64,000 nucleotides of DNA from [Leptolyngbya] sp. PCC 7376 (lineage in GTDB: Bacteria; Cyanobacteriota; Cyanobacteriia; Cyanobacteriales; MRBY01): the NCBI RefSeq assembly GCF_000316605.1, contig NC_019683.1, positions 4,200,036 to 4,264,035 on the forward strand. Reading direction: 5' to 3'. Of this stretch, positions 45,501 to 55,998 are shown piece by piece. The notes below the pieces were generated by a model. It was not told the DNA's origin. It was given only the letters and a program-made list of their open reading frames with translations, and did not search any database. The position numbers and the translations under genes were made by a program. Each line of letters begins with the position of its first letter. Positions within the stretch are counted from its first letter, which is position 1.

Positions 45501-48500
45501 TTAAAGTTGGCCATCAATGATTTGACGTAAATTTTCTGTTGCTTGCTCCTTTGTGATCATCTTCCAGGCTTCAGGTATATCTGCTTCTTTTGCAGAATAT
45601 TGTTTTGCGAATTCACTATTATATTTATACATAACCCATTTCCAGTAATCTTCTACTTCCAATGAAAAATCACCTTTGATATCCCAAGTAGGATAAATAT
45701 CTCGATAACTCTTATAATTTTTCCACTCTCCGTTGGTGTCATAGTTTTTAAATCTATAATTTCCAGCTATGAGTTCTGAACAGCTTTCAATATTGAGTCT
45801 GTTTGTTTGGTCATCGCTAAATCCCGTGAGTCCTTGTGGTCGATGAATATTCTTAAAAGAAACATGTAAGATATCCGATTTATGCTTAGCACCTAACATA
45901 CAAATTTCTCCACAAAATGGGCAAGATTCAACGCACTGTAAGTTGTCATCGAAAATTTTTTGAACTACCTGATTTCTTATCTTTTGGTATTTCTCACTAG
46001 TCGCTTTTGATAACTGACTTAACAGAACTGAAGTAAGTAGATTGTTCTTCACTTCTTGTAAGTTTTCATGGATTTCATTATCTGGAAATATAAAATCTTC
46101 TTTGGGGAATTGTTCAGCCAGTCGTTCAATTCGTTCAATATTTTCGCTAATTAAATTGGAGCCATCAAGTTCTAAGAATTTATCTAACCAATTTAATATG
46201 GAATACGATTTGTCTGAACTATCAAAAATTGATGCATTTGTCTTCTGTATGATAGATATTGCTTGCTGAACTGATGTATCGATCTCTGTTTCAACAATCC
46301 TCCGAATCTTTCCATCTCGATTGTAATGATCAATGTGTTGAGCAAACCATTTTTTAAAGGCAGTTTTAGGATATCGGATATATTCTAAATAGTCTTCAAA
46401 ATTATCTTTTTCAGATAAATCAATCATTATTCCAGCGATCAAGGACTGCTTGGTTCTGAAGAATTTATTATATTTAAGTTCTTGGCGTATATTTAATATC
46501 CAATTGGGCAACTCATTTTCTATATTTTGGGATATTCCTTCTTCAATAATCTCTTTAAGAATAGCTATTGTCGCCTGTTGTAAATTAGCACTTTGAAACA
46601 TTGTCAAAAAGAGCTGCCAATAGCTTTCTCTTTCTTTATCCATTGTAAGTACTGGATCTTGCTCTTCACGCCAAAGTTTATGAATTTTTTCTAACCTTCT
46701 GATGGCCTCTCCAGATATGATCATAAAAAGGTCAGATTTACATTCCCGAGTTAGAATAAAACCAAGTATCTTCAATACTCCTCGCGCATCTTCAGATGTT
46801 TTAAGAAACTGCTCATCCACTCTAACTAAAAACTTACTGAACATTGAAAGATTTTGATTATATGGAGTTAATTTTCTTTCTGCCCTATCTAACTTTTCAT
46901 ATAACTCTTTTAATAAATTATTTTTTAATCTATTAATCTGTTCTTCAATCTCTAAAATATCTTTTCTATTAAGAGTATTTATGAATCCTTGTATGCCAAG
47001 TTCTCTGTAATATTCATTTGAAATCTTAAATTCTTCTATATGACAATCTTGTAATACTTTTCTTCCCTTACGCTGAGTGATTGAGCTAAATGTTTTTCTA
47101 TACCGAACAGAAAGAATACTTTCAATATCTAACACTACGTTTTCTGACTTAAACGTTGGACTTTTAATCTCTTTTAGTAAGTCTTCCCATAAAGAATCAA
47201 ACTCATGACGTAGTTCTGTTTCTTGGAGATTGATTAATATTTCTGCTCCCTTATTCTGTTTTTTCTGTTTAACATATGCAGTTATACGCTTTGTAAATAC
47301 CTCTTTATAGCCAACAGATTTTTTCATTCGCTTTAGTGCAGCGAGTCGGCTGTCATGATAAGATTCAATCTGTTGTATAGAAGTTCTTTTTTTATTATCC
47401 AGCCATTCTTCAAAGCTGTTGATAGTACTTGCTTCCCATTTTTTCATTGCATTTTCATAATGGCCATCTTGTGCTTTGAAAAAATCCTCAATTTTCTCAT
47501 TGTTAGATTTTAAAATCTGTTGAGCTAGTGATGATAATTCTCTTTTATACTTACTCGTTACATTGTCCACATCTAACTCTGAACGACAACTACGAATTTC
47601 TCTATAAGAAAGGCTTACTAACTTTGCAATATCCTCATCACTAGCTTGTATAATCTCGCTCCAAAACCTATCAAGTATTCCACGAGCTTGAATTTGAATT
47701 GTATTCTTAAATTCATAAACAAAGTCATCTTTTTTTACTGCATCCCAAAGATTCTCAATGTGTTCTGTAAACTTATTGATGGACGATATACTAACTTGGG
47801 TGATTTCATCAATTATTTCGTTTGTTATTTCTTTTACATTTTTACTATAATCAGGATCTATAGGATTTCTTCCAGAAGTTCCTTTATATAAAGTTCCTAG
47901 ATATTCCACATCTTTTCTTAAATCAAAATTGATAATATTTCGAAAAGGTTGAATCGGTTGTCTCTCTTCTCTACAAGCTAGTGCTGTATATTTATCAAGA
48001 GTATTATTCAAATGTACATTTTGTTTGTTTAGTTTCTCTGAGGAAGAGGTGTCAACATTACGATGAATAATTTTAGTTTTAGGTTTTAAGGATACTTGCC
48101 TCATTCTCAAGAATGCTTGTACAGATATAGGTAAAATATCCTTTAGATATTCAGAATTTTCTCCAGATACTTTAATAAGTGTTAGATCACTTAACCCAAT
48201 GACGAAGGTTGATAGTTCATTATCATGTAGTGTGTCCGGATCTAAAGATTGTTCTGAGGATTTGATTCCTTCTGTATCAATTACAAAAATATAATCTACT
48301 TTTAGCTTTTCTTGTAAGCTTTCACTCAGTTTGACAGGTTGTAGAAAAATTCCTTTTGTACAGCGCCCTGCACTAACTGCAAATTGCAGTCCAAACATAA
48401 CATTTAGTAATGTCGATTTTCCAGAACTTTGAATTCCCATTGCTGATAAAGCAAAGATGGAAGGATTATCTTTGTTTAGTTTTCGTTTAACTAATTGAGT

Positions 48501-50459
48501 AAATGCTTGGAGAACTGCCTGAACCCATGCCAAAGGAACAGAACTTACTTCTCCATCCATAATCTCTAATGGATAACCATACAACAGTAATTTTGCAACT
48601 ATATTTGGAAGCTCTTGATACCATTCCTCTTGTTCTTTAGTACGATGAAATTTGTGCTTAGGATTTTCCCCATAGGCTTCAATACTTTTAAGAGCTAAAT
48701 AGATTTGTCCAATTTCTCGAAGTAAATGTTCCAATCCAAATGATTGCGACGTAATTTCTGCATCAATCAATTGTAATTCTTGATTTATAGCATTTCTGGT
48801 GTGTAATTCTTGTTCTTGAGAATCAGCTTGAGATACATTGAATTCATTTGAGATTGGAATGGCTGGATATTCTCCTAATAACCTCATCTTTTCACCATAG
48901 GCTGAATATAATTCAGGGAGTTCCACTCTTGATAAAGCATCCAACTGGAGTTTTAATTGTCTAATAAAATACTCATTTGTTTGTGCTCTATTCTGAAGTA
49001 ATTTTTTACAGAAAAATACAATAATAAATGGTAGATTGTCTTGCTGAACTAGTTGGATTTGTTCTTTACGGCTACAAGCTCGACGGTTATATTGCTTTTT
49101 TGCATACTCTCCCGATGATTCTGTTGATGTTTTGCGTTGTTGTCGAACCATTTCTTTGTCTGCATCTGCCCAATCTTTCCAAAGTTTGTTTTGTAATGGG
49201 AGTAGTTTTGCTTTTCGTTCATCAGGGGGATATTGACGTACAATTTCTAGAATTTTGTTTGCTTGTTGAATACCTTGCTGACAGTCATCATCGTACTCAT
49301 CAATATCCATACCCTCTTGAGACATTATTTCGGCAAGGCTTTCCAAGCTTATTTCAGGTTTATCAATAATAGGATTCAATCTTGTTAGTTGCTGTCGAAT
49401 CTTTTCTCGAATTTCTGGTATGGATTTTCCAGAAAGCTTAATAAAAGAGATTTGTTTAAGTTTATTTTCAGTTTTGAAATTCTCTATCCAGTCTTTGATC
49501 GACTGATTATCGATAGGTTCAATACTCTTGTTAGTGAGCAATAAGATGACAGCTTTACCCGCGGACAAGAATTTTTTGATAATAGAAACGGAAGATTGGA
49601 GCTCTTTAGCAGAAACAAAAAGAAAGATATATGAAGAGATATGCTTGATTAATTCTAGTTGTTGCGGATACTGTCTAGCATCTCCTCGTAGATTGGCAAA
49701 AGCAGTAATATTATCAAGTTGGAAATTATTTTGAGTCCCAGTGTTTGTTAAAAAATCACCTTCTGGTAAGTGCCATGCCAGTTCAATAGAACCTTCAGCA
49801 AGTTGACGATAGTGATTAGAACCTTCCGAGTCTCTGTGAAAGAAAACATCATGAGGGTTACTCCCAAATATAACTGTATTAAGCAGAGCAGATTTTGAGA
49901 TTTCAGATCGATCTAATCGAATAAAGCTGATCGTTTGCATTGGATAATCAGCAATAGCCCGTTCTTCAGAGCGGAGTTCTTGGCCTTGAGTTCTTTTCCA
50001 CCTCATGACAAGAGCACGCATAGCCCATAAGAAAAACTTTGGAGGATGCTCTTGGCTTTCTTGAACTACTAAAGGAATGGCTAGCTTGCATTCCCAAAGT
50101 TTCACAACAAGGTCTTGATGGATAATAGGGTGACAGCAAAGTAAGGTCGCTATAATGACATCTAATGGATGAACCTGTTGTGTAGTCGGCTCAATATTAG
50201 ATTCATCTTCGTTCCAGATATCATCATCATCATCAGATTCCTCTCTTTGATACTCGACTTTAAGCCATCTTGCTTGATAATTTAAAGCTAATAAGTTAGC
50301 AAGGAAATAAAATGGCAAGTCTTGAGTTGCCTGAGAAGTTGTGTTAGACAAAGAATATTGACTTAGCGTATATACTTCTTCACGACCCAACTTATTTGGG
50401 TAATACTCACTCAAGCCTAGGGCATTTAAAATATTATTGTCTAGCATGGGACTTGCCAT
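45501..50459 (-). CDS. Bacterial homologue of interferon-induced very large GTPase (VLIG/URGCP-like)
   Basis: This 1652-residue protein is collinear with vertebrate VLIG/URGCP proteins as I know them. The N-terminal domain has GLSEYYPNKL, DLPFYFLANLLALN, HPLDVIIATLLC, FFLWAMRALVMRW, FIRLDRSEISKSALLN and FANLRGDARQYP. The G domain (about 660-760) has MGIQSSGKSTLLNVMFGLQF, AGRCTKGI, IDTEGIKSS, DNELSTFVIGLSD and AFLRM. A very long helical stalk (about 860-1480) follows. The C-terminal module has CPFCGEICMLGAKH, IHRPQGLTGF and YPTWDI (about 1510-1600). In vertebrates these are dynamin-superfamily-related GTPases induced by interferon. No membrane segment or signal peptide is seen. The inferred role is intracellular defence; the 5' leader carries two strong hairpins. 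Confidence 0.85.
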   Translation of the reverse strand: MASPMLDNNILNALGLSEYYPNKLGREEVYTLSQYSLSNTTSQATQDLPFYFLANLLALNYQARWLKVEYQREESDDDDDIWNEDESNIEPTTQQVHPLDVIIATLLCCHPIIHQDLVVKLWECKLAIPLVVQESQEHPPKFFLWAMRALVMRWKRTQGQELRSEERAIADYPMQTISFIRLDRSEISKSALLNTVIFGSNPHDVFFHRDSEGSNHYRQLAEGSIELAWHLPEGDFLTNTGTQNNFQLDNITAFANLRGDARQYPQQLELIKHISSYIFLFVSAKELQSSVSIIKKFLSAGKAVILLLTNKSIEPIDNQSIKDWIENFKTENKLKQISFIKLSGKSIPEIREKIRQQLTRLNPIIDKPEISLESLAEIMSQEGMDIDEYDDDCQQGIQQANKILEIVRQYPPDERKAKLLPLQNKLWKDWADADKEMVRQQRKTSTESSGEYAKKQYNRRACSRKEQIQLVQQDNLPFIIVFFCKKLLQNRAQTNEYFIRQLKLQLDALSRVELPELYSAYGEKMRLLGEYPAIPISNEFNVSQADSQEQELHTRNAINQELQLIDAEITSQSFGLEHLLREIGQIYLALKSIEAYGENPKHKFHRTKEQEEWYQELPNIVAKLLLYGYPLEIMDGEVSSVPLAWVQAVLQAFTQLVKRKLNKDNPSIFALSAMGIQSSGKSTLLNVMFGLQFAVSAGRCTKGIFLQPVKLSESLQEKLKVDYIFVIDTEGIKSSEQSLDPDTLHDNELSTFVIGLSDLTLIKVSGENSEYLKDILPISVQAFLRMRQVSLKPKTKIIHRNVDTSSSEKLNKQNVHLNNTLDKYTALACREERQPIQPFRNIINFDLRKDVEYLGTLYKGTSGRNPIDPDYSKNVKEITNEIIDEITQVSISSINKFTEHIENLWDAVKKDDFVYEFKNTIQIQARGILDRFWSEIIQASDEDIAKLVSLSYREIRSCRSELDVDNVTSKYKRELSSLAQQILKSNNEKIEDFFKAQDGHYENAMKKWEASTINSFEEWLDNKKRTSIQQIESYHDSRLAALKRMKKSVGYKEVFTKRITAYVKQKKQNKGAEILINLQETELRHEFDSLWEDLLKEIKSPTFKSENVVLDIESILSVRYRKTFSSITQRKGRKVLQDCHIEEFKISNEYYRELGIQGFINTLNRKDILEIEEQINRLKNNLLKELYEKLDRAERKLTPYNQNLSMFSKFLVRVDEQFLKTSEDARGVLKILGFILTRECKSDLFMIISGEAIRRLEKIHKLWREEQDPVLTMDKERESYWQLFLTMFQSANLQQATIAILKEIIEEGISQNIENELPNWILNIRQELKYNKFFRTKQSLIAGIMIDLSEKDNFEDYLEYIRYPKTAFKKWFAQHIDHYNRDGKIRRIVETEIDTSVQQAISIIQKTNASIFDSSDKSYSILNWLDKFLELDGSNLISENIERIERLAEQFPKEDFIFPDNEIHENLQEVKNNLLTSVLLSQLSKATSEKYQKIRNQVVQKIFDDNLQCVESCPFCGEICMLGAKHKSDILHVSFKNIHRPQGLTGFSDDQTNRLNIESCSELIAGNYRFKNYDTNGEWKNYKSYRDIYPTWDIKGDFSLEVEDYWKWVMYKYNSEFAKQYSAKEADIPEAWKMITKEQATENLRQIIDGQL
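49140..50411 (-). repeat. 1272-bp direct repeat, unit 2 (GTPase N-terminal region)
   Basis: Partner of 44184-45455. The repeat ends abruptly: on the 5' side the two genes have different first codons, and on the 3' side the proteins diverge right after KEMVRQ. Confidence 0.85.
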
Positions 50460-50558
50460 TTGTTTGTAAAATAGATTTTATAATTTAAGAGGGAAGAAAA
50501 ATCTCCCGACAAAGCAGTAGTTGTATTTAATAAATAGAGTATAAAAATATTCCTTTTG

Positions 50559-50593
50559 AAAAGTTCTTTCGAGTTATGTCTGAAAGAACTTTT
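50559..50593. terminator. Hairpin with T-run in the leader of the large GTPase gene
   Basis: The arms AAAAGTTCTTTC and GAAAGAACTTTT have an 11-nt loop, and runs of A/T on both sides make it terminator-like in either direction. It lies 100 bp upstream of the GTPase start, so on the minus strand it could attenuate that gene. The surrounding 560 bp (50460-51019) hold no gene I can support. Confidence 0.5.
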
Positions 50594-50738
50594 TAAAAAT
50601 GAGAAACACTAATAACTAGGGGTTAGATAGACCATTTATTAAGTTGTTTGACTAGAAAAAATATTTAGTCATGTACTTTAGTGAGGTTTTCTAGGATGTG
50701 TAGGTCGCTTTAAACATCCATTAAAATCCTACTATCTC

Positions 50739-50769
50739 ATAGTAAATATCTTCAAGAGATATTTACTAT
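50739..50769. promoter_or_regulatory. 13-bp-arm palindrome upstream of the GTPase operon
   Basis: ATAGTAAATATCT and its complement are separated by TCAAG. The long, nearly perfect AT-rich dyad could be an operator or an RNA hairpin; no T-run follows directly. Its distance of 280 bp from the GTPase start leaves its target open. Confidence 0.4.
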
Positions 50770-51019
50770 ACTTTTACTTGAGATGTGAACTTTTTTGTAT
50801 TTGTCGAAAAAGATACAATATCTCTCCAGGATTCACCTAGGAAACCTTCTAAGATAAACGAATCAATATTGTATTTTTTATCACAAAATTGTTATTAGAT
50901 ATTTCAAGGACACATTTATCACTGCGAGCATTTCTTCTATTATTTATGTATCTGATATTAGAATTTCTTTCCATCACATACACTGGTGTTTGTTAGCGTA
51001 ATTCATCTGATTCTATTAA

Positions 51020-52004
51020 GAAAGTGTCAGGATTGAGTAGCCAAGTCAGTATTCGAGATGAAACATCATTTTCCTTCGATAAGCTTTTAGTTAAGTAGCA
51101 TTGAAAATGTTGTGTAATGCTTCCACTCCATGAAAGAATCTATCTCTTTGTTCAGATAGAGACACGAATTCTCTCATTTGACGACGAGGTCTCAGAACAT
51201 TATTCACCTCATCAAAAGCCTGACAGAATCTCTGGGCTGATTCCAAGGCTCCAAATCCAAGAGTTGGATAATATCGGTCTTTCTGGCCACGATGACTTTG
51301 TTCCACTGGATTACCCTGACAGCCAATCACTTGATGCTCCACCTCTTTTCCTAATTCTTCATCAATGGCTCTGGGGTATGACTTAAGACCATCAGTAAAG
51401 ACTTGCTCGGGACTTTCCCCTGATATCTCTCTGGCCATTTCAAAAAAGGCTTTAGTCCCTGCCATGTCCCGTTTATCAGAGAGCCTCACATCCACAAGAT
51501 TGCCATCTTGATCAATGCCACGGTATAGATAGCACCATCGCCCAGAAACTTTGACATAAGTTTCATCAACAAACCAGACTTGCCCTATTTTTCCTCGTCG
51601 TTTTTCTCGAATGTGTTCGGTGAAATAAGGCAGGAAATGCTCCTCCCAGTCCCGAACAGTTTCATGGCTGAATTGAAATCCGCGAAGCAAATAGAATTCA
51701 GCGACATCTCGATAGCTGAGTTTATATCTGACTCGAACGAATAACACTTCGAAGATAATGTCTGTTGGAACTTCAACAAAATTGAAAGGGGTTGCAGTGC
51801 GCTCGTTATAGGTGCGACGGCAGATTTTACAACGAAAGCGATGGTAACCAAGGTTAGTTCTTTGTTGAAGGAGAGAAAATTCTGTTGAATGACAATGAGG
51901 ACAGTCCATAGAGAATGGTTTGAGGGCAAATGGTTTAGGCGGACTCAAACAATATCAGACAGTCACATTCAGAGCTATTTTGGACAATCAGTCCTGACAG
52001 AATC
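51020..52004 (-). mobile_element. IS6-family element, copy 2
   Basis: This 985-bp element has ends GAAAGTGTCAGG and (complement) GATTCTGTCAGG. It is in opposite orientation to copy 3 (60216-61200), to which it is nearly identical. Its right flank begins GGCCAAATG, the exact complement of the right flank of copy 3. Confidence 0.88.
51091..51948 (-). CDS. IS6-family transposase
   Basis: This 285-residue transposase has a zinc-ribbon N-terminus (DCPHCHS, CKICRRTY) and an IS6 DDE core (WFVDETYVKV, VFTDGLKSYPRAI, QSHRGQKDRYY). It starts at TTG inside the element and ends HNIFNAT with a stop that copy 3 has lost. Catalytic residues look intact. Confidence 0.88.
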   Translation of the reverse strand: MSPPKPFALKPFSMDCPHCHSTEFSLLQQRTNLGYHRFRCKICRRTYNERTATPFNFVEVPTDIIFEVLFVRVRYKLSYRDVAEFYLLRGFQFSHETVRDWEEHFLPYFTEHIREKRRGKIGQVWFVDETYVKVSGRWCYLYRGIDQDGNLVDVRLSDKRDMAGTKAFFEMAREISGESPEQVFTDGLKSYPRAIDEELGKEVEHQVIGCQGNPVEQSHRGQKDRYYPTLGFGALESAQRFCQAFDEVNNVLRPRRQMREFVSLSEQRDRFFHGVEALHNIFNAT

Positions 52005-52013
52005 GGCCAAATG
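52005..52013. repeat. Inverted partner of an IS6 target duplication
   Basis: GGCCAAATG directly after copy 2 is the reverse complement of CATTTGGCC (61201-61209) directly after copy 3. IS6 elements make about 8-bp target duplications; an inverted pair next to oppositely oriented copies is the mark of replicative intramolecular inversion. Confidence 0.75.
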
Positions 52014-52438
52014 AGGTGAATTGAGAATCCTGTTTGACCATCAAAACATATGCACCATATTACAAACGAGGTATTTACGATTTGGAAACACTCAGAATAT
52101 TCATCTCATTTGTGCCCATCAAGTCTGTGATATCGATAGAGCAAGTCTCTAATCATCGATGGACAAAATTCTGTGATGATAGCGTTTTATCCATTGCACT
52201 ACTGACCGAGACTACATAAGTTGCAACTAGTTATAAGAGATAACCGCATTGAATGTCGCGTTTACCGCCCTCACCCTCAGCAAACTAGAGTGATAACATA
52301 ATGACAATCTGGATCGTAAGTGGTTTTTCACATCACGGATTTGGCTTATTGCCAAATTTTTAGTCTGAAGCGACCCTGTTTTAGACTTAGTCCGTCTTAA
52401 TCATCTTTTTTATCTCTGTCGGTTTACCCAAAAATCCT
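52014..52438. other. Region upstream of secA with decayed coding remnant
   Basis: No intact gene. On the minus strand, just next to the IS6 end, a short frame (WSNRILNSPHLA) becomes continuous with the remnant at 61201-61305 if the IS6 inversion is undone. The rest presumably holds the secA promoter, but I see no element clear enough to mark. Confidence 0.45.
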
Positions 52439-55258
52439 ATGTTCAAGAAGTTATTTGGCGATCCTAACGCCCGTAAACTCAAAAAGTTTCAACCCATCGT
52501 TGCGGAAATTAATCTTCTGGCAGAGGACTTTGAGAAACTCACAGATGAAGACCTCGCTCGCAAAACAATAGAATTTCGCAACAAACTGGATAAATCTGAC
52601 AGTGACGAAGAAACCGAAGAAATTTTAGATGATATTCTGCCTGAAGCCTTTGCTTTGGTAAGAGAAGCTGGTGGTCGAGTACTTGGAATGCGCCACTTTG
52701 ATGTGCAATTACTGGGCGGCATCGTTCTCCATAAAGGTCAAATCGCAGAGATGAGAACGGGTGAAGGTAAAACACTCGTCGCGACGCTTCCTTCCTATCT
52801 CAATGGTTTAACGGGTAAAGGTGTTCATGTCGTCACAGTAAATGACTACCTTGCTCGTCGTGACGCGGAATGGATGGGACAAGTGCATCGTTTCTTAGGA
52901 TTGAGCGTTGGCTTAATCCAAAATGCAATGGGTCCCGCCGAAAAGATTGAAAATTATAATTGCGACATTACTTATACAACTAACTCTGAACTGGGTTTTG
53001 ATTATCTCCGCGATAACATGGCCACAGCGATGTCAGAGGTTGTACAACGTCCCTTCAACTACTGCGTAATTGACGAAGTTGACTCGATTCTCATTGATGA
53101 AGCAAGAACACCTCTCATTATCTCTGGTCAGGTTGAGCGACCAACTGAAAAGTACATGCAAGCCGCTGAGATCGCTCGTCAGTTGATCCCTCAGGAAGAG
53201 GAAGACGGCATTGGTGATTATGAAGTTGATGAAAAGGCTCGCAACGTCTTGATGACTGATGAAGGTTTTGCGAAGGCAGAACAACTACTTGGTGTTAATG
53301 ATCTATATGATTCAGATAATCCTTGGGCACATTACATCTTCAATGCAGTTAAGGCTAAGGAACTCTTTAAGCGCGACGTAAATTATATGGTTCGTGGCGA
53401 AGAAGTCATGATCGTAGACGAATTTACGGGTCGTGTAATGCCTGGTCGTCGTTGGAGTGATGGTTTACACCAAGCGATTGAAGCACAGGAAAATGTGCCG
53501 ATTCAGAAGGAAACGCAAACACTCGCGAATATTACTTACCAGAATTTCTTCCTGCTCTATCCAAAGCTTTCGGGCATGACGGGTACAGCAAAAACTGAAG
53601 AGACTGAATTTGAAAAAGTTTATAACCTTGAAGTAACAATTATTCCGACGAACCGTACAATTGCACGTCAGGATTGGTCGGATGTTGTTTATAAGAATGA
53701 ACAAGCGAAATGGAAGGCTGTAGCAGAAGAGGCAGCCGAAGAGCATAAAAAAGGTCGCCCTGTTCTCGTTGGTACAACCAGTGTCGAGAAATCTGAAGTT
53801 GTCTCTAACTATCTCCAAGAGCTTGAGGTTCCGCATAATCTACTCAACGCTCGTCCTGAAAATGTAGAGAAAGAATCAGAAATTGTCGCACAAGCCGGCC
53901 GTAAAGGGGCCGTAACGATCGCCACCAACATGGCTGGTCGTGGTACAGACATCATTCTGGGTGGTAATGCTGAATACATGGCGCGTCTGAAGATGCGCGA
54001 GTATTTTATGCCTATGATTGTGCGTCCTGAGGATGATCAGATAGTTGCCGGTGGCCGCGGCAATGGTAGCGGTGGCGGTCAAGGATTTGATGCGAATGCA
54101 CCCAAGAAAAAGAAAAAGACTTGGAAGACAACTCTTGATATCTATCCGACTGAGCTATCTGGAGAAACAGAGAAGATGCTCAAGGATGCAGTGAAATTCG
54201 CAGTGAGTAAGTATGGCGAGCAGAATCTCACGGAACTGGAAGCTGAGGAAAAGTTGGCGATCGCCTCAGAGAATGCCCCGACTGATGATCCTGTAATTCA
54301 AAAATTACGAGAAGTTTACAAAGCGATTGAGTCTACCTATGTTTCTTTAACTGGCGCTGAACATGATGAAGTGATTCAGAATGGTGGTTTACACGTGATG
54401 GGTACAGAACGTCACGAATCCCGCCGGATTGATAATCAGCTCCGTGGTCGTGCCGGCCGTCAAGGTGACCCTGGTTCGACTCGTTTCTTCCTCAGTCTCG
54501 AAGATAATCTCCTCCGTATTTTTGGTGGCGATCGCGTCGCTGGTCTGATGAATGCTTTCCGCGTCGAAGAGGATATGCCTATTGAATCAAAGATGTTGAC
54601 TGGTTCCCTCGAAGGCGCACAAAAGAAAGTGGAAACTTTCTACTACGATGCCCGGAAACAGGTCTTTGAATATGATGAAGTGATGAACAATCAGCGTCGT
54701 GCAATCTATGCAGAACGTCGTCGCGTCCTAGAAGGTCAAGATCTTAAGGAGCAAGTGATTCAGTACGCCGAGAAGACCATGAGTGAAATTGTGGATGCTT
54801 ATGTGAATCAGGATTTACCGCCTGAGGAATGGAAGCTCGACAAGCTTCTCGATAAGTCGAAAGAGTTTGTTTATCTCCTCGAAGATCTACAGCCCAGCGA
54901 TATTGAAGATATGACTGTGCCTGAAATGAAGACGTTCCTTCATGAGGAAATTCGGAAAGCCTATGACATTAAAGAGCATCAGGTAGACCAAAATCAGCCT
55001 GGTCTAATGCGTCAGGCAGAGCGTTTCTTTATCCTCCAGCAAATCGATACGCTCTGGCGTGAACACCTCCAGGCGATTGATGCATTGCGTGAATCTGTTG
55101 GCTTACGAGGTTATGGTCAAAAAGATCCACTCATCGAATACAAGCAAGAAGGCTACGAAATGTTCCTTGAGATGATGATCGATATTCGTCGGAATGTAGT
55201 TTATTCTCTCTTCCAATTCCAGCCTCAAAAGCAGCCTCAACAAGCGCAGACTGCTTAG
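52439..55258 (+). CDS. secA: Protein translocase ATPase SecA
   Basis: This 939-residue, full-length SecA drives preprotein export through SecYEG and, in cyanobacteria, also serves the thylakoid. NBD1 carries [10 protein letters not shown] (Walker A), [12 protein letters not shown] and [22 protein letters not shown] (Walker B). Preprotein-binding residues follow, then NBD2 with [15 protein letters not shown] and [22 protein letters not shown], the helical scaffold and the C-terminal domain. It includes the acidic and Gly-rich insertion (about 530-570) usual in cyanobacterial SecA and lacks a C-terminal zinc-binding motif. This is a core gene, yet it lies inside the segment inverted by IS6. Confidence 0.97.
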   Translation: MFKKLFGDPNARKLKKFQPIVAEINLLAEDFEKLTDEDLARKTIEFRNKLDKSDSDEETEEILDDILPEAFALVREAGGRVLGMRHFDVQLLGGIVLHKGQIAEMRTGEGKTLVATLPSYLNGLTGKGVHVVTVNDYLARRDAEWMGQVHRFLGLSVGLIQNAMGPAEKIENYNCDITYTTNSELGFDYLRDNMATAMSEVVQRPFNYCVIDEVDSILIDEARTPLIISGQVERPTEKYMQAAEIARQLIPQEEEDGIGDYEVDEKARNVLMTDEGFAKAEQLLGVNDLYDSDNPWAHYIFNAVKAKELFKRDVNYMVRGEEVMIVDEFTGRVMPGRRWSDGLHQAIEAQENVPIQKETQTLANITYQNFFLLYPKLSGMTGTAKTEETEFEKVYNLEVTIIPTNRTIARQDWSDVVYKNEQAKWKAVAEEAAEEHKKGRPVLVGTTSVEKSEVVSNYLQELEVPHNLLNARPENVEKESEIVAQAGRKGAVTIATNMAGRGTDIILGGNAEYMARLKMREYFMPMIVRPEDDQIVAGGRGNGSGGGQGFDANAPKKKKKTWKTTLDIYPTELSGETEKMLKDAVKFAVSKYGEQNLTELEAEEKLAIASENAPTDDPVIQKLREVYKAIESTYVSLTGAEHDEVIQNGGLHVMGTERHESRRIDNQLRGRAGRQGDPGSTRFFLSLEDNLLRIFGGDRVAGLMNAFRVEEDMPIESKMLTGSLEGAQKKVETFYYDARKQVFEYDEVMNNQRRAIYAERRRVLEGQDLKEQVIQYAEKTMSEIVDAYVNQDLPPEEWKLDKLLDKSKEFVYLLEDLQPSDIEDMTVPEMKTFLHEEIRKAYDIKEHQVDQNQPGLMRQAERFFILQQIDTLWREHLQAIDALRESVGLRGYGQKDPLIEYKQEGYEMFLEMMIDIRRNVVYSLFQFQPQKQPQQAQTA

Positions 55259-55618
55259 AGATAAAGCAGCGAAAGCGACTTCAAATACAAGATGATCTCC
55301 CTAAATCCCCCTTTTTCAAGGCAGGGTTGTTTCATTCTTAGAAAAAATAGAGAGAATAAGAGGAGATAGGCGTTCAACGATGAAAAATGAGCGAAAGCTT
55401 ACTCGATGCACTGAGTCGTATTGAAAACCCGAGACAGGCTTCCGGACGAAGACACTCATTATCTTTGATATTACTGATAATCATCATGGCAGGTATGAGT
55501 GGTGAATGGGGATATCGAGGTATTGGGCGATTTATTGAGCGACATCGCCGGGAGCTGATTATAGCAGGCAAGGAGTGGGTTAAGACAGAATAGGATAGAA
55601 GCAATAAACATAGATGCC

Positions 55619-55987
55619 ATGCCTGCTCCCCATAGTCTTGATTTACGCCTAAAAGCTGTTGCCGCCTTCGATAAAGGTGAACGAAAAAGTGATATCTGTC
55701 GCTTCTTTGGTATTAGCCGAAATACGCTAGACCTGTGGCTGAAACGACGAGAGAAAATCGGTTCAGTCGCTCCGAAGACAGATTACCGTCGAGGCCCTCA
55801 ACCGAAGATTAATGATCTAGATGCTTTTCGTGCTTTTGCAGAGGAATATGGGCATCTAACCCAGAAGGAAATGGCGGAGAAATGGCCAGAGTCTATTAGT
55901 GATGCATCCAGACGTGAAGCTCTACGGAAAATTGAATTTACTCGAAAAAAAAGACCTATCGATATCAAGAGAGAGATAAAGAATTAG
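55619..55987 (+). CDS. IS630 type B transposase, N-terminal helix-turn-helix ORF
   Basis: This 122-residue DNA-binding half (SLDLRLKAVAAFDKG, SDICRFFGISRNTLDLWLKR) reads to TAG at 55985. At an A8G tract (about 55944-55952) the frame can slip -1, after which YRYQERDKELEKAFVAQL leads into the catalytic ORF. This looks like programmed -1 frameshifting on an A-AAA-AAG-type heptamer. Confidence 0.85.
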   Translation: MPAPHSLDLRLKAVAAFDKGERKSDICRFFGISRNTLDLWLKRREKIGSVAPKTDYRRGPQPKINDLDAFRAFAEEYGHLTQKEMAEKWPESISDASRREALRKIEFTRKKRPIDIKREIKN

Positions 55988-55998
55988 AAAAAGCATTT

